Assembly: GCF_014642275.1 (NCBI RefSeq)
Contig: NZ_BMIM01000009.1
Span: 1-64,000, forward strand
Source of the DNA: Flavobacterium lutivivi
GTDB taxonomy: Bacteria > Bacteroidota > Bacteroidia > Flavobacteriales > Flavobacteriaceae
Reading direction: 5' to 3'
Length of the DNA: 64,000 nucleotides
Of the stretch, positions 42,601 to 50,887 are shown in pieces. Below the pieces are notes generated by a model, which did no database searches, had not been told where the DNA came from, and was given only the letters and a program-made list of their open reading frames with translations. How positions within the stretch are numbered: the first letter of the stretch is position 1; each line of letters begins with the position of its first letter. The position numbers and the translations under genes are program-made.

Positions 42601-44946
42601 TTAATTATTAAATATTGCTGCATCAAAATAACTCCAACCCATCAAATCATTAGTATCTGTAATTCTAAATTCAGGATATCTGAAACTAACAACTCCACCA
42701 TTATCCTCTGGAATTAAAATACCTCCAATGAAAGTTCGATTAGGGTTATGATTATTTTCATTTTCAATATAATCTAATAGTGCATTGTGTTTATTTGGTG
42801 CTTCTAAATCTGAACGTTTTGTTTTGGTATCAAATAAACCAATTTTACCGTTTTTAAATTTCACAACAAAATCTACATAAAATAAACGCAATTCGTCTTG
42901 AAGATTTTTATACGCTACAGAAAAATGCTCTTTACCGCTATCTCCATTTTTATACCACCATTCTATATGGTTTTCTTGCGTAATCAAAAACTCTTTAAAC
43001 GCTTTCTCGGGAGATGATACCGGATTACTTTCAAAAAAGGGTTCTAAAGCATGGCTTTCTATATCTTGTTTGTTATAATGTTCACTGTAATAACGAACTT
43101 CTGGTACTTCCCAATTTTCAGTTTCTACTCTTCGTTTTTCGTTTCCTTTTGCTTTTTGCCAAGCGTCAAAGTTTTCTAATGCAACTGCTATATTTTGTAC
43201 TAATAGTGCTTTGTTTTGAGGATATAGAAAAACTTTCTTAGCTTCTGTTTCAAAAATGCCCAAATAGTATTCCGCAAAATGAATTAATGTTTCACGTAAT
43301 TTTTTCCAACTTTTAGAGCGGTTTAATCGGGTAATGTTATCATAACAAAATCTATCAAACATTTCAGAAAATTGAGCTGTTGTAATGGCAAAATGTTGAA
43401 GTTGATTATTGTTTAAAGCAATAGCATTCACTTCATAAGGGTCAACTTCAATATCTGTAGGTATGTGAATTTGATTAACGTCTATTTCAAATTCCCAACC
43501 ATTCTCTATTAGTTTTTGTTTGTTTATCGTGATTTGAGCTTTGATTTTTTCGTACTCTTGAGGATTAAATAAATCAACATCAGGCAATTGTGAAATACCA
43601 TATCGTTGTTCCATAACTGCAAAAAACTTTTGCTCAAAAACAGAAGTTAAAACACCAGCAGCTGGTCGGTCATTAACAATAACGGATTTAGAAATAATAT
43701 CAAAAGACCAATTTTTATCCTTCTGACGTGTAGCAATTTGTTTCTCAAAATAATCACTATCAGAGGGTACAAACTTTATCTGGTTGGTTTCAATGTTAGA
43801 ATACACATAGCCGTAATTTAAAGCATCATGATTGTAATGCCTTTGATGCGGCATACGCAATATTCTACCCACTGTTTGAATACCAAATTCAGGACTATTG
43901 ATGTTTCTATAATTGACCAAAATAGTAGCTCTAGGGCAATCCCAACCTTGTGCAATGGCTTGTTTAAATATCAATACATCTTGAAAACCGTTTATGTCTT
44001 CCAAGCCATCCTTGTCGCGTTCGCCCGATAACCAAACAGCAAGTCTTCCGTTATTTGTTGAAATGTTGTATTCTGTATTTAATAATCCTTCTAGGGTTTC
44101 TCGTATCGACTTATCTTCATCAGACAAAGCCGTATTGTCAGAAGGCAATTGAATTAAAATTAAAGGATTAATTACATTTTCACCCAATTCTTGATTGTAC
44201 AACTCTTGTAGCTCTTGTTTCTTTTTAAAAGCGGTTCTAAGCAAATGAATATGTACATTTTCTCCGTTTTGCTCTTCGGGTTTTAAACCTATATTCAAAC
44301 GAACGCCTTTTTTAATCATTTGTTCTTCAATCACTTTTCTTCTAGGTATAGCTAAAGAACGTTGAGGCCTTTGAAAGTTAGGAGTTGCAGTAATTAACAA
44401 TTCAACATCAGCTTTGATTAAATTTCTTACTGCAATAGCTTGTTTACCCGAAAAAGCACTTAAATGGGCTTCGTCTATTACTAAGACAATTTTAACGCCA
44501 TCGGCTTTGGTGTTTTCAATTAAAGTTTCAATATTGGTATTACTTTCGTTGTCTTTACGCCAAATGTTTTTCTCTTTATCTATTGTACTCCAGTTTACAA
44601 ACAACAATTCACGATGATTTAGCACTGGATTGGTACTCATTTCCGATAAATCAACACAACGCAATTTGTTGGCATCGTTGTATAAGTTTTTTAAGGAATT
44701 GTAACTTTGAATGTGTAAGGTATTAGGAGCAATCCATATAAAAGCTACTTCGTTAGATAAACCCGTTTGCATGGGGATTTCTTCGATGATGCGTTCTATT
44801 AAAGCCGCCATCATTACTGTTTTACCCGAACCTGTGGGTGCTTCTAATAATATTTGGGTTTGTGGTTGTGGTTCATGCAAGGCATCAAACGTAAAATCCA
44901 ATAATTGGTTTACAGCTTTTTCTTGAAATTCTTTGAGTATATACAT
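42601..44946 (-). CDS. Type III restriction-like DEAH helicase with C-terminal PD-(D/E)XK nuclease
   Basis: 781 residues, a superfamily 2 helicase of the Res type. Walker A is EAPTGSGKTVM (35-45), the DEAH box is VIDEAHLSAF (158-161), motif III is LLITATP, and motif VI is QTVGRILRMP. Near the C-terminus D692 in YVDFVV and DTK at 706-708 in IGLFDTKTK fit a PD-(D/E)XK nuclease, as in Type III Res. It is shorter than classical Res proteins. It starts two bases after the Mod stop codon, so the two are translationally linked. Predicted to translocate along or unwind DNA and cut unmodified DNA. Confidence 0.87.
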   Translation of the reverse strand: MYILKEFQEKAVNQLLDFTFDALHEPQPQTQILLEAPTGSGKTVMMAALIERIIEEIPMQTGLSNEVAFIWIAPNTLHIQSYNSLKNLYNDANKLRCVDLSEMSTNPVLNHRELLFVNWSTIDKEKNIWRKDNESNTNIETLIENTKADGVKIVLVIDEAHLSAFSGKQAIAVRNLIKADVELLITATPNFQRPQRSLAIPRRKVIEEQMIKKGVRLNIGLKPEEQNGENVHIHLLRTAFKKKQELQELYNQELGENVINPLILIQLPSDNTALSDEDKSIRETLEGLLNTEYNISTNNGRLAVWLSGERDKDGLEDINGFQDVLIFKQAIAQGWDCPRATILVNYRNINSPEFGIQTVGRILRMPHQRHYNHDALNYGYVYSNIETNQIKFVPSDSDYFEKQIATRQKDKNWSFDIISKSVIVNDRPAAGVLTSVFEQKFFAVMEQRYGISQLPDVDLFNPQEYEKIKAQITINKQKLIENGWEFEIDVNQIHIPTDIEVDPYEVNAIALNNNQLQHFAITTAQFSEMFDRFCYDNITRLNRSKSWKKLRETLIHFAEYYLGIFETEAKKVFLYPQNKALLVQNIAVALENFDAWQKAKGNEKRRVETENWEVPEVRYYSEHYNKQDIESHALEPFFESNPVSSPEKAFKEFLITQENHIEWWYKNGDSGKEHFSVAYKNLQDELRLFYVDFVVKFKNGKIGLFDTKTKRSDLEAPNKHNALLDYIENENNHNPNRTFIGGILIPEDNGGVVSFRYPEFRITDTNDLMGWSYFDAAIFNN

Positions 44947-44948
44947 GG

Positions 44949-46910
44949 TTATGCTTCTTCTTCGTTGGTAAATAAATCGGTTTCACCGGCTGGTTCATCT
45001 TGTGGTGTTGGAACTGTCAATGGTTTTTTGTCTAACTTCAAGGTCTTAAACGTAGCTCTATACGCGTTATAAATAGCTTCCGGCAAAGGCACTGCAATAA
45101 TATGCTCTTCAATATCTTGAAACTCTTCTAACAAGGTTTCTTTTTCTGGGCTAAACACATACAATCGTACTTTTTCAGTGGCTGGTAAACTAGGTATAAC
45201 ACTTTGCAATTGCTCACAAACCACTGTAAGGTTGCGACTATGATACACCACCACCATAAACTTGCCTTTACCATTTGTGAAAATTTTACATTCTTTATCG
45301 GTAAAAGTTTCTTGATGATTAAATAGTGTATAACAATCCTCTTTAATACACAACAAATCAGTGCTTAATTCGGTTAATAAACGTTTATTACTTTCTGATT
45401 TGTTGCTCGGTACAAACTCACTTTTATAATATCTTAAGTTATTGTTCTTTAAACCATCAATTTTTTTATTAGTTTCTAATAATCCCCATAAACTAATATT
45501 GCCATCTTTTACATCAAGTTTTAATTTATTATACTTATTTTTATTTTCCTCTTTAATTTTTTCAATTTTTTCAAGTATTTTATTAGAACTTTTTATATTA
45601 GATAAAGTTAGTTTTTCATTAAATAATTCAACTTGATTATTTCCTTTGCTAACGTAACCATTAATAATATTTGAAACTCTTGGATATGTAATTTCATCAC
45701 ATATATTCCCTTCATTGTTTGTACATATTATTCCTCTTCTCAATCCATTATCAATTGAGTTAAGTTTCATTAATGCATCAAGAGAAGTACCTGAACCTGC
45801 AAAAAAATCTAAAAAAGTAAAATTATTATCAGGAAATAATGAAATAATATATTGAATTAAGCGTGATGGTTTAGGTGCGGTCATATCATTAGGTCCAATA
45901 ACTGAAAAAAGTTCAGTTTTACCTGTTCTTGTTCGACCAAATCTTTCCTCTATTAATAAATTTCTTGGCGTTGAACCATCTGAGGTTTCATAATTTTTTG
46001 TGTATACATAATTATTTTCAAATACCAACTCATCAAATCTATCTTCAACTGTTTTTTTACCCCATCTCCATCGCGCTACTTTATTATTTGGATCTTTATG
46101 CTCTACTGTATATACTTTTCCATTTTTATCAATAATTGGAAAATCTAGCGTTTTTTGATATCCTAAACTTTGTTTATCTAATCGATCAAGTGCATATTTA
46201 CGACCATCAGGTTCAGTTCTATTATATGATGTAGTTATAGTTGCGTCACCATCTTTACCTAAAGAAAGAAAATTTTTATTTTTAGCATAAACTAAAATAT
46301 TCTCAGTATCAGTAGCTATAAAACTTGCATCTCCTGCACCACCGCTTTTGCTTTTCCATATTTTATCTGCAATAAAATTATTAGCAGTAAAAATATCATC
46401 ACATAATAATTTTAGTTGATAGCATTCGTTTTCATCAATTGAAATAAAAATAACACCTTTTTCACTTAAAAGATTTTTTGCAATTTTAAGCCTTCTACTC
46501 ATGAAACTTAACCAAGTAGAATGTCTAAAAGGGTTTTCCTTATCTATATATTCGTCTTTGAAAGTATCGTTATATTTAAAATCTTTATTACCTGTATTAT
46601 ATGGTGGGTCAATATAAATGACATCAATTTTACCTTCATGCGTAAAACTTAATGCGGTTAATGCGTGTAAATTGTCACCTTCAATTAAAATATGGTTTGG
46701 GTTGTCCTCGCCATTGATAATTGCTTTTTCTTTAACTTCTTTTAAAACTGGAAGATTTTCTCGTAGTTGTTCCTCCACTTCTTCTGGTTTGTCTTCCCAA
46801 ACTAAACCGTATTTTTTCTTGGTGTTTACTAAATTGATTAGATAGGCACGTTCGTCTTGCGAAATGCCGTCGAGTTGTTTTATTTTGGAGATAAGGTCTT
46901 GTTTGTTCAT
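44949..46910 (-). CDS. Type III Mod-like N6-adenine DNA methyltransferase
   Basis: 653 residues. Motif order is that of beta-class adenine methyltransferases: DPPYNTG (catalytic, 101-107) precedes the SAM-binding FLDFFAGSGT (FAGSGT 370-375). An N-terminal helical segment and IEGDNLHALTAL are typical of Type III Mod. The middle (about 160-350) would be the target-recognition domain. The C-terminal 250 residues are variable and include a Lys-rich stretch. It opens the operon, has its own promoter (46936-46966), and is followed by the Res-like gene. It methylates host DNA and presumably provides sequence specificity. Confidence 0.9.
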   Translation of the reverse strand: MNKQDLISKIKQLDGISQDERAYLINLVNTKKKYGLVWEDKPEEVEEQLRENLPVLKEVKEKAIINGEDNPNHILIEGDNLHALTALSFTHEGKIDVIYIDPPYNTGNKDFKYNDTFKDEYIDKENPFRHSTWLSFMSRRLKIAKNLLSEKGVIFISIDENECYQLKLLCDDIFTANNFIADKIWKSKSGGAGDASFIATDTENILVYAKNKNFLSLGKDGDATITTSYNRTEPDGRKYALDRLDKQSLGYQKTLDFPIIDKNGKVYTVEHKDPNNKVARWRWGKKTVEDRFDELVFENNYVYTKNYETSDGSTPRNLLIEERFGRTRTGKTELFSVIGPNDMTAPKPSRLIQYIISLFPDNNFTFLDFFAGSGTSLDALMKLNSIDNGLRRGIICTNNEGNICDEITYPRVSNIINGYVSKGNNQVELFNEKLTLSNIKSSNKILEKIEKIKEENKNKYNKLKLDVKDGNISLWGLLETNKKIDGLKNNNLRYYKSEFVPSNKSESNKRLLTELSTDLLCIKEDCYTLFNHQETFTDKECKIFTNGKGKFMVVVYHSRNLTVVCEQLQSVIPSLPATEKVRLYVFSPEKETLLEEFQDIEEHIIAVPLPEAIYNAYRATFKTLKLDKKPLTVPTPQDEPAGETDLFTNEEEA

Positions 46911-46935
46911 ATATTAATATAAAAGTAATAGTTTT

Positions 46936-46966
46936 CAAACCTACCAAAAATAAACCATTTTAACAA
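46936..46966 (-). promoter_or_regulatory. Promoter of the Mod-Res-DndD-HerA operon
   Basis: On the minus strand, TTG (46966-46964), 20 bases, then TAGGTTTG (46943-46936), an almost ideal Bacteroidota promoter ending about 25 bases before the Mod ATG. A second -7-like TATTTTTG overlaps just upstream. The box shows that the PLD gene upstream is not needed for transcription of this operon. Confidence 0.65.
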
Positions 46967-47006
46967 GAATTATGCAGGTAGTTTTACTTGTTTTTGCAAT
47001 CATTTT

Positions 47007-48809
47007 TTAAGTTTTAATATACAGTTTGCGTTGTTTGTTTTTAAGGTCGGAAGGGTTAAACCAAGCCTTGTACCAAGCGGTACTGCTGTTGCTCAAATCG
47101 TCTAAATACATGGTAGTATCGCTCTTTACCTCGTTGTTGCGCCAATGAAAATGATCTACCAAGCGCAAGGCTTCAATAGCAAATGCCGTTACTACATCTT
47201 TATCAAATATCTCCAGCAGGTTGTCGCCGTTGTTTTGCTCAGGCGTAAACGCCAAGTTGCTACTACCGCAGTACACCACTGGGTTGGCTCCTTTAAAATT
47301 GACCACGATAAACTTGTGGTGTATGGCATAACCGCTAATACCTGCTACTTTGCCAAATGGTGGTGGCAATACATTTTCAATCCCTTTTGCCGCTACACGA
47401 ATACCTCGGCTGGTGTTGGGTTTGTACAAAAACACTTCATAATCTTCGGCGGTTTTACTAATGGTATCGGTAACGCCATAGGTAAACACTTCTTCGTTTT
47501 TGAGTTGGGCTTTCACAGCGCTCAAAATACTACTTTTGCTACCATCTTTCATGATGGCAAAGAGCACATCAGTAGTATCGGCTTTGGTAATTCGTGAGCT
47601 TATGCGGTCAAAAATACGTTGGGCATCTTCTTTTTGGTGTGGTGCAAAGGTTATGGTCATTTTGGGTAATCCTACTTCGTCAAAAGTGTAATCTAGCACT
47701 GTGGGTTCTTGTCCTTTTATGCTCAAAAGTTTAGCAGCAGAGAAGGAGTTTTCAAAATAGTTGTTGTAGCGTTCGGATACCGCAGGATTATCAAAAATCA
47801 ATACATGGTTGGAGTTGATGTACAATCCATTGGTAGAAAAATTAGTAGAACCCGTTAATACTTTTTGGGCTTTGTTGGTGGCATCCATCTGGATAAATAC
47901 TTTGCAATGTGCCAAGCCTTTATAATGTCCACGCACCATTTGTGAGTTACCATTTGCCTGCGCTTGGAACAAGGTAGCAAAAGCAGTTTCTAGCGAGTCG
48001 TGTTCGCCATGTTCGCCTGCGTCGTCCAAGAGTATTTTCAATCGTCCTTGGCTGGCCAGGAGCAATAATTTTTTAGATACTTCTGGCTCGTTGAGGTCAT
48101 ACGCCAATACTTTTAGGCTAAGGCTATTATCGTTAATGACTTCATCCAAAAATTCCAACACGCGTTCTCGTGCTTGCCATCCTAGCCATTTGTGTTGTTC
48201 TTCATAGGAATAAGGAACTGTTTCATACTTTCGTGTGGTATCATTCCAGCGTTTTGCACTATCGGCTTTTTGGGTAATGTCAAACAGTAAATCGGTTTTG
48301 TTAGGTCTCACGTTGTTGTTCTCCACATTAAACCTTTTCGCATAAGCCACTGAAGAAACAAACCCACGAGTAAAACCAATCTTGGTGTTTTTCATATCAA
48401 ATGGGCTAACGTTTATTTCCACAGCAACCGTGAGGTTCGTATCCAAAGGAACTAATACGCCGTTGATAATGTATCGAGGTGTTACCTCGTAAACATAGTC
48501 ACCAAAAACAGCATTTTGTGTATTCACGTTGGTATTAGGAACATGTACCCAATTCATTTTTTGGATAGGAGCATAGAGCGTTGAGTTCTTTTCTACAACT
48601 GGCACACCAGAAGCAGTTCGTATTGCATCGGGCAAATACAAGCGGTTGTAGATATAATATTTCTCGGTGCTACCTTTCAGGAAATACTGTATAGTAAATC
48701 CGGCAAGGTTATTTCGCAGTGAAGTTTGCAAATCAAACGCCAGTAGCGTCATTGCATCGCCTTTGTACGCACGTACGCTAACGCCATTTTTTTTATTAAA
48801 ACTGTCCAT
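47007..48809 (-). CDS. Phospholipase D-like (HKD) protein with large N-terminal domain
   Basis: 600 residues. The C-terminal half has two HKD half-sites: H301-x-K303 with GSTNFSTNG, and H497-H498-K499 with GSSNLAFTPEQNNGDNLLEI. The third residue of each motif is atypical: Asp is displaced by one in the first and replaced by Asn in the second. The N-terminal 200 residues are a beta-rich domain I do not recognise. Members of the PLD superfamily include nucleases such as those of restriction and DISARM systems, so a DNA-cleaving role next to Mod/Res is plausible. The gene has its own TAAATTTG box (48851-48858). The codons look richer in G and C than its neighbours, suggesting separate origin. 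Confidence 0.75.
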   Translation of the reverse strand: MDSFNKKNGVSVRAYKGDAMTLLAFDLQTSLRNNLAGFTIQYFLKGSTEKYYIYNRLYLPDAIRTASGVPVVEKNSTLYAPIQKMNWVHVPNTNVNTQNAVFGDYVYEVTPRYIINGVLVPLDTNLTVAVEINVSPFDMKNTKIGFTRGFVSSVAYAKRFNVENNNVRPNKTDLLFDITQKADSAKRWNDTTRKYETVPYSYEEQHKWLGWQARERVLEFLDEVINDNSLSLKVLAYDLNEPEVSKKLLLLASQGRLKILLDDAGEHGEHDSLETAFATLFQAQANGNSQMVRGHYKGLAHCKVFIQMDATNKAQKVLTGSTNFSTNGLYINSNHVLIFDNPAVSERYNNYFENSFSAAKLLSIKGQEPTVLDYTFDEVGLPKMTITFAPHQKEDAQRIFDRISSRITKADTTDVLFAIMKDGSKSSILSAVKAQLKNEEVFTYGVTDTISKTAEDYEVFLYKPNTSRGIRVAAKGIENVLPPPFGKVAGISGYAIHHKFIVVNFKGANPVVYCGSSNLAFTPEQNNGDNLLEIFDKDVVTAFAIEALRLVDHFHWRNNEVKSDTTMYLDDLSNSSTAWYKAWFNPSDLKNKQRKLYIKT

Positions 48810-48893
48810 GAGGTTGAGGGTTTAGAGGTGGTTGGTTTTTAGTTACTAGTCAAATTTACAATTATTTACACAGCTAGTTAACATTATTAAGAA

Positions 48894-49012
48894 CGTCAAT
48901 TCGAGTGTTTTTTGAGTAGTGTAACGAAACAAAAAATGTATCGAGAATTATTTTAAAATAATTTTTTCCTGTTCTCGATACAATTTTCTGTCGAAAATCA
49001 CTCGAACTGACG
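48894..49012. repeat. MITE-like nested inverted-repeat element, copy 2
   Basis: Outer arms CGTCAATTCGAGTG (48894-48907) and CACTCGAACTGACG (48999-49012). Inner arms TGTATCGAGAA (48937-48947) and TTCTCGATACA (48972-48982). Core TTATTTTAAAATAA. It is an almost fully symmetric 119-bp element without an ORF, between the PLD gene and the next gene. A rearranged copy lies at 15152-15239. Confidence 0.75.
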
Positions 49013-49052
49013 AAAAATGATTATTTGAAATAAACTACACCTATGAATTGAT

Positions 49053-49967
49053 TTATAAATTAAAGAGTGAATATCCTATAGCAACACCTAGCCAAGGTTT
49101 TTTGTTGTAATTCCATTTTGAAGCGTCATCGCCAAAGGCATAATCCATACCCATAAAACTTCCTAAATTGATTTTATTTAAAGTAAATCCAATTCCCAAT
49201 CCAAATGTTGCTGCACCTTTGGTTTGTTCGGATGTCAATGGATTTGTTGAGGCTGAGGTATTTCCAGCGTTTAATTTAATGCTTGAAGCGCCTAAAAAGC
49301 CTCCAAACGTAAATTTCCAAGTATTACTTAAGTTATCAACTTTTTCTCGGTAATGGAAACTGGTTTTGCCCATTGAAAATCCAACAAACAAATTGGCATT
49401 AGCAGAAACTGAAAACTCTTCTGCGATATTTTTTGATTCATCACGAAACCTGTATTTCAATGGAATAATTAATCCTGAAACAGTAAATTCATTAAATCGT
49501 AATTTTATTGTTTGTCTATTCTTCATTTCAAAACTATATAACTCTCTTTTCTCAATTTTGGCTTTTTTACTGGGTAAAGCAGGGTTTATAAAAAGCTTAT
49601 TTTCAACCAATTTCACATTGGCATCAATACTACAAGTTATATCTACAGGAACATTTTTTTTGAGTGATTGTTTCTCGTAAAAACTCTCATCAACAACTAT
49701 TTCCTCTAAAACAATAACCTTCTTTCCATCAATAACATCTTCTCTTTCTGTTCTTATTTTTGTTCCAATTGGATATTTCTTCCTAATGGTTTCTTGTTCC
49801 TCTTTGGTTAAATCTTTGAACATTACTTTTTCTTCTTTCATCAAAACAAGTTCATCACCATTTTCAAAAATATATTTTGAAGGAACATGATATGTTTTTT
49901 TAAAGGATTCTTGGGCAATTGTTTTTCCAAAAAACAAAATAGCAAACAACAATAATTTGGTTCTCAT
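49053..49967 (-). CDS. Secreted protein with outer-membrane beta-barrel-like C-terminus, unknown function
   Basis: 304 residues from ATG 49967 (MRTKLLLFAILFFGKTIAQ, a signal peptide). The longer upstream frame runs through the -7 box TAAATTTG at 49995-50002 and is rejected. The N-terminal 120 residues are soluble and charged. The second half contains alternating beta strands (FTFGGFLGASSIKLNAG, GLGIGFTLNKINLGSFMGMDYAFG) and ends in GVAIGYSLFNL, with a terminal-strand appearance of outer-membrane barrels. I do not recognise a named family. It is a lone gene, with no operon partner. Confidence 0.72.
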   Translation of the reverse strand: MRTKLLLFAILFFGKTIAQESFKKTYHVPSKYIFENGDELVLMKEEKVMFKDLTKEEQETIRKKYPIGTKIRTEREDVIDGKKVIVLEEIVVDESFYEKQSLKKNVPVDITCSIDANVKLVENKLFINPALPSKKAKIEKRELYSFEMKNRQTIKLRFNEFTVSGLIIPLKYRFRDESKNIAEEFSVSANANLFVGFSMGKTSFHYREKVDNLSNTWKFTFGGFLGASSIKLNAGNTSASTNPLTSEQTKGAATFGLGIGFTLNKINLGSFMGMDYAFGDDASKWNYNKKPWLGVAIGYSLFNL

Positions 49968-50046
49968 ACCTAAGGTTTTTAAAGTTATATTCCTCAAATT
50001 TAGGTTATTAAAAAACAAAATAGCTGGGGTGTTTTCCTTTTTTGGG

Positions 50047-50256
50047 TTAGGGTTTTCCCTAATTTGGGAAAAATGGGTTGGGTATTGTTCGGGTTTTGTT
50101 CGGGTTTCGTTCGAGGTTTGTTCGGTAAAAGCATTGTTTTACTGGAGCTCGCTCGAAGAACTCTCGAACAAGCCTCGAACAAATGTCCTAAAAAGTCATT
50201 TTAAATACGTCAAAACACGTCAAAATACATCAAAACACATCAAAACACGTCAAAAC
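50047..50256. repeat. Structured intergenic block with mutually exclusive hairpins and five 10-bp iterons
   Basis: Non-coding. (1) Overlapping hairpins TTAGGG-TTTT-CCCTAA (50047-50062) and TTTTCCC-TAATTT-GGGAAAA (50053-50072) cannot form together. (2) TTGTTCGGG words at 50085, 50096 and 50118. (3) Two inverse words CTCGAACAA at 50163-50171 and 50174-50182. (4) Five exact-length decamers ACRTCAAAAY at 50207-50256. Function unknown. The direct/inverse word pairs could form a long cruciform. Confidence 0.7.
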
Positions 50257-50265
50257 CCTTCACTT

Positions 50266-50510
50266 TTGTTTTGTAATGCTGTAATTGATTGGGGTTTTGG
50301 CGGTTTTGTAGTTGATTTTTTTAAGTAATGACATATAAGCTCTTCTCATTTTTCAAGTTTTAATAAAAAGAGGTTCTGTTAATAATTTTCAGGATTTTAC
50401 TTCGCAACATCCTTCAAAGCTCCGCTTTGAAAATTGCAAAGCCACTCGTTTGCAACGCTATTTTTTTTATTTTTCTTGCTTATGAAAAAAAATTTCATCG
50501 CATGAAAAAC
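50266..50510. other. Non-coding stretch with small palindromes
   Basis: No gene is supported. It contains CAAAGC-TCC-GCTTTG (about 50415-50429) and GCAAA...TTTGC (about 50438-50455). An open frame here that runs through the tRNA is spurious. Confidence 0.5.
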
Positions 50511-50543
50511 AAAAAAGCCAACAGTAAAACTGCTGGCTTTTTA
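50511..50543 (-). terminator. Terminator of tRNA-Arg
   Basis: GCCA-A-CAGT/ACTG-C-TGGC stem with one mismatch, flanked by A6 and T5. On the minus strand it lies directly downstream of the tRNA. Confidence 0.8.
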
Positions 50544-50551
50544 TTTATTCG

Positions 50552-50625
50552 TGACCTCGACAGGATTCAAACCTGTAACCTTCTGAGCCGTAATCAGATG
50601 CGCTATTCAGTTGCGCCACGAGGCC
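50552..50625 (-). tRNA. tRNA-Arg (anticodon ACG)
   Basis: The minus strand folds into a full cloverleaf: acceptor GGCCTCG/CGAGGTC (one G-U), D-arm GCGC/GCGC, anticodon stem TCTGA/TCAGA with loop TTACGGC (anticodon ACG, decoding CGN after A34-to-inosine editing), and T-arm ACAGG-TTTGAAT-CCTGT. CCA is not encoded. Confidence 0.95.
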
Positions 50626-50638
50626 TTTTTTGTGGGTG

Positions 50639-50668
50639 CAAATATAGTTATTATTGTATAAGTTGCAA
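50639..50668 (-). promoter_or_regulatory. Promoter of tRNA-Arg
   Basis: TTG (50668-50666), 19 bases, TATATTTG (50646-50639) on the minus strand. Both elements match the Bacteroidota consensus, ending 13 bases before the tRNA. Confidence 0.7.
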
Positions 50669-50694
50669 ATGGATTTTTAAATAAAAATCATATT

Positions 50695-50838
50695 TTATTT
50701 GCGCAAAGCATTCTTGGTAACATAATAGCGCCAAGCAATAATAGCCATTTGCCATTTTTTCGCCTTCGACAAATCGAGTTGTTGCTTGCTAAAACTAGGC
50801 AATATGAGTTTGTTGAGCTTTGCTAATAGTTTGTACAT
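50695..50838 (-). CDS. Small conserved flavobacterial protein, 47 residues (often labelled SsrA-binding protein)
   Basis: Minus-strand ORF MYKLLAKLNKLILPSFSKQQ ending WRYYVTKNALRK. It is basic and helical with a WQMAIIAWRYYVT core. I remember near-identical short proteins in many Flavobacterium genomes carrying the label SsrA-binding protein, although it is far too short to be SmpB. A TATTTTTG box at 50850-50857 ends 11 bases before its ATG. It may bind RNA given its charge, but this is inference. Confidence 0.72.
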   Translation of the reverse strand: MYKLLAKLNKLILPSFSKQQLDLSKAKKWQMAIIAWRYYVTKNALRK

Positions 50839-50857
50839 CTTTTTATTTGCAAAAATA

Positions 50858-50883
50858 AAAAAACCACTCATTGAGTGGTTTTT
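50858..50883. terminator. Terminator after the M56-linked secreted-protein gene
   Basis: AAAACCACTC-AT-TGAGTGGTTTT is a nearly perfect palindrome with A/T flanks, five bases beyond the stop codon at 50888. The promoter of the next small gene touches its distal side. Confidence 0.85.
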
Positions 50884-50887
50884 AAAA

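Noticed and set aside
38438-48809. BREX, DISARM or complete Dnd system
   Set aside because: No PglZ/BrxC, no DrmA/DrmB, and no DndA/B/C or SspBCD genes are present. Only DndD-like and possibly DndE-like parts are seen.
50427-50684. 85-codon frame across tRNA-Arg
   Set aside because: It runs through a tRNA with intact cloverleaf, promoter and terminator.
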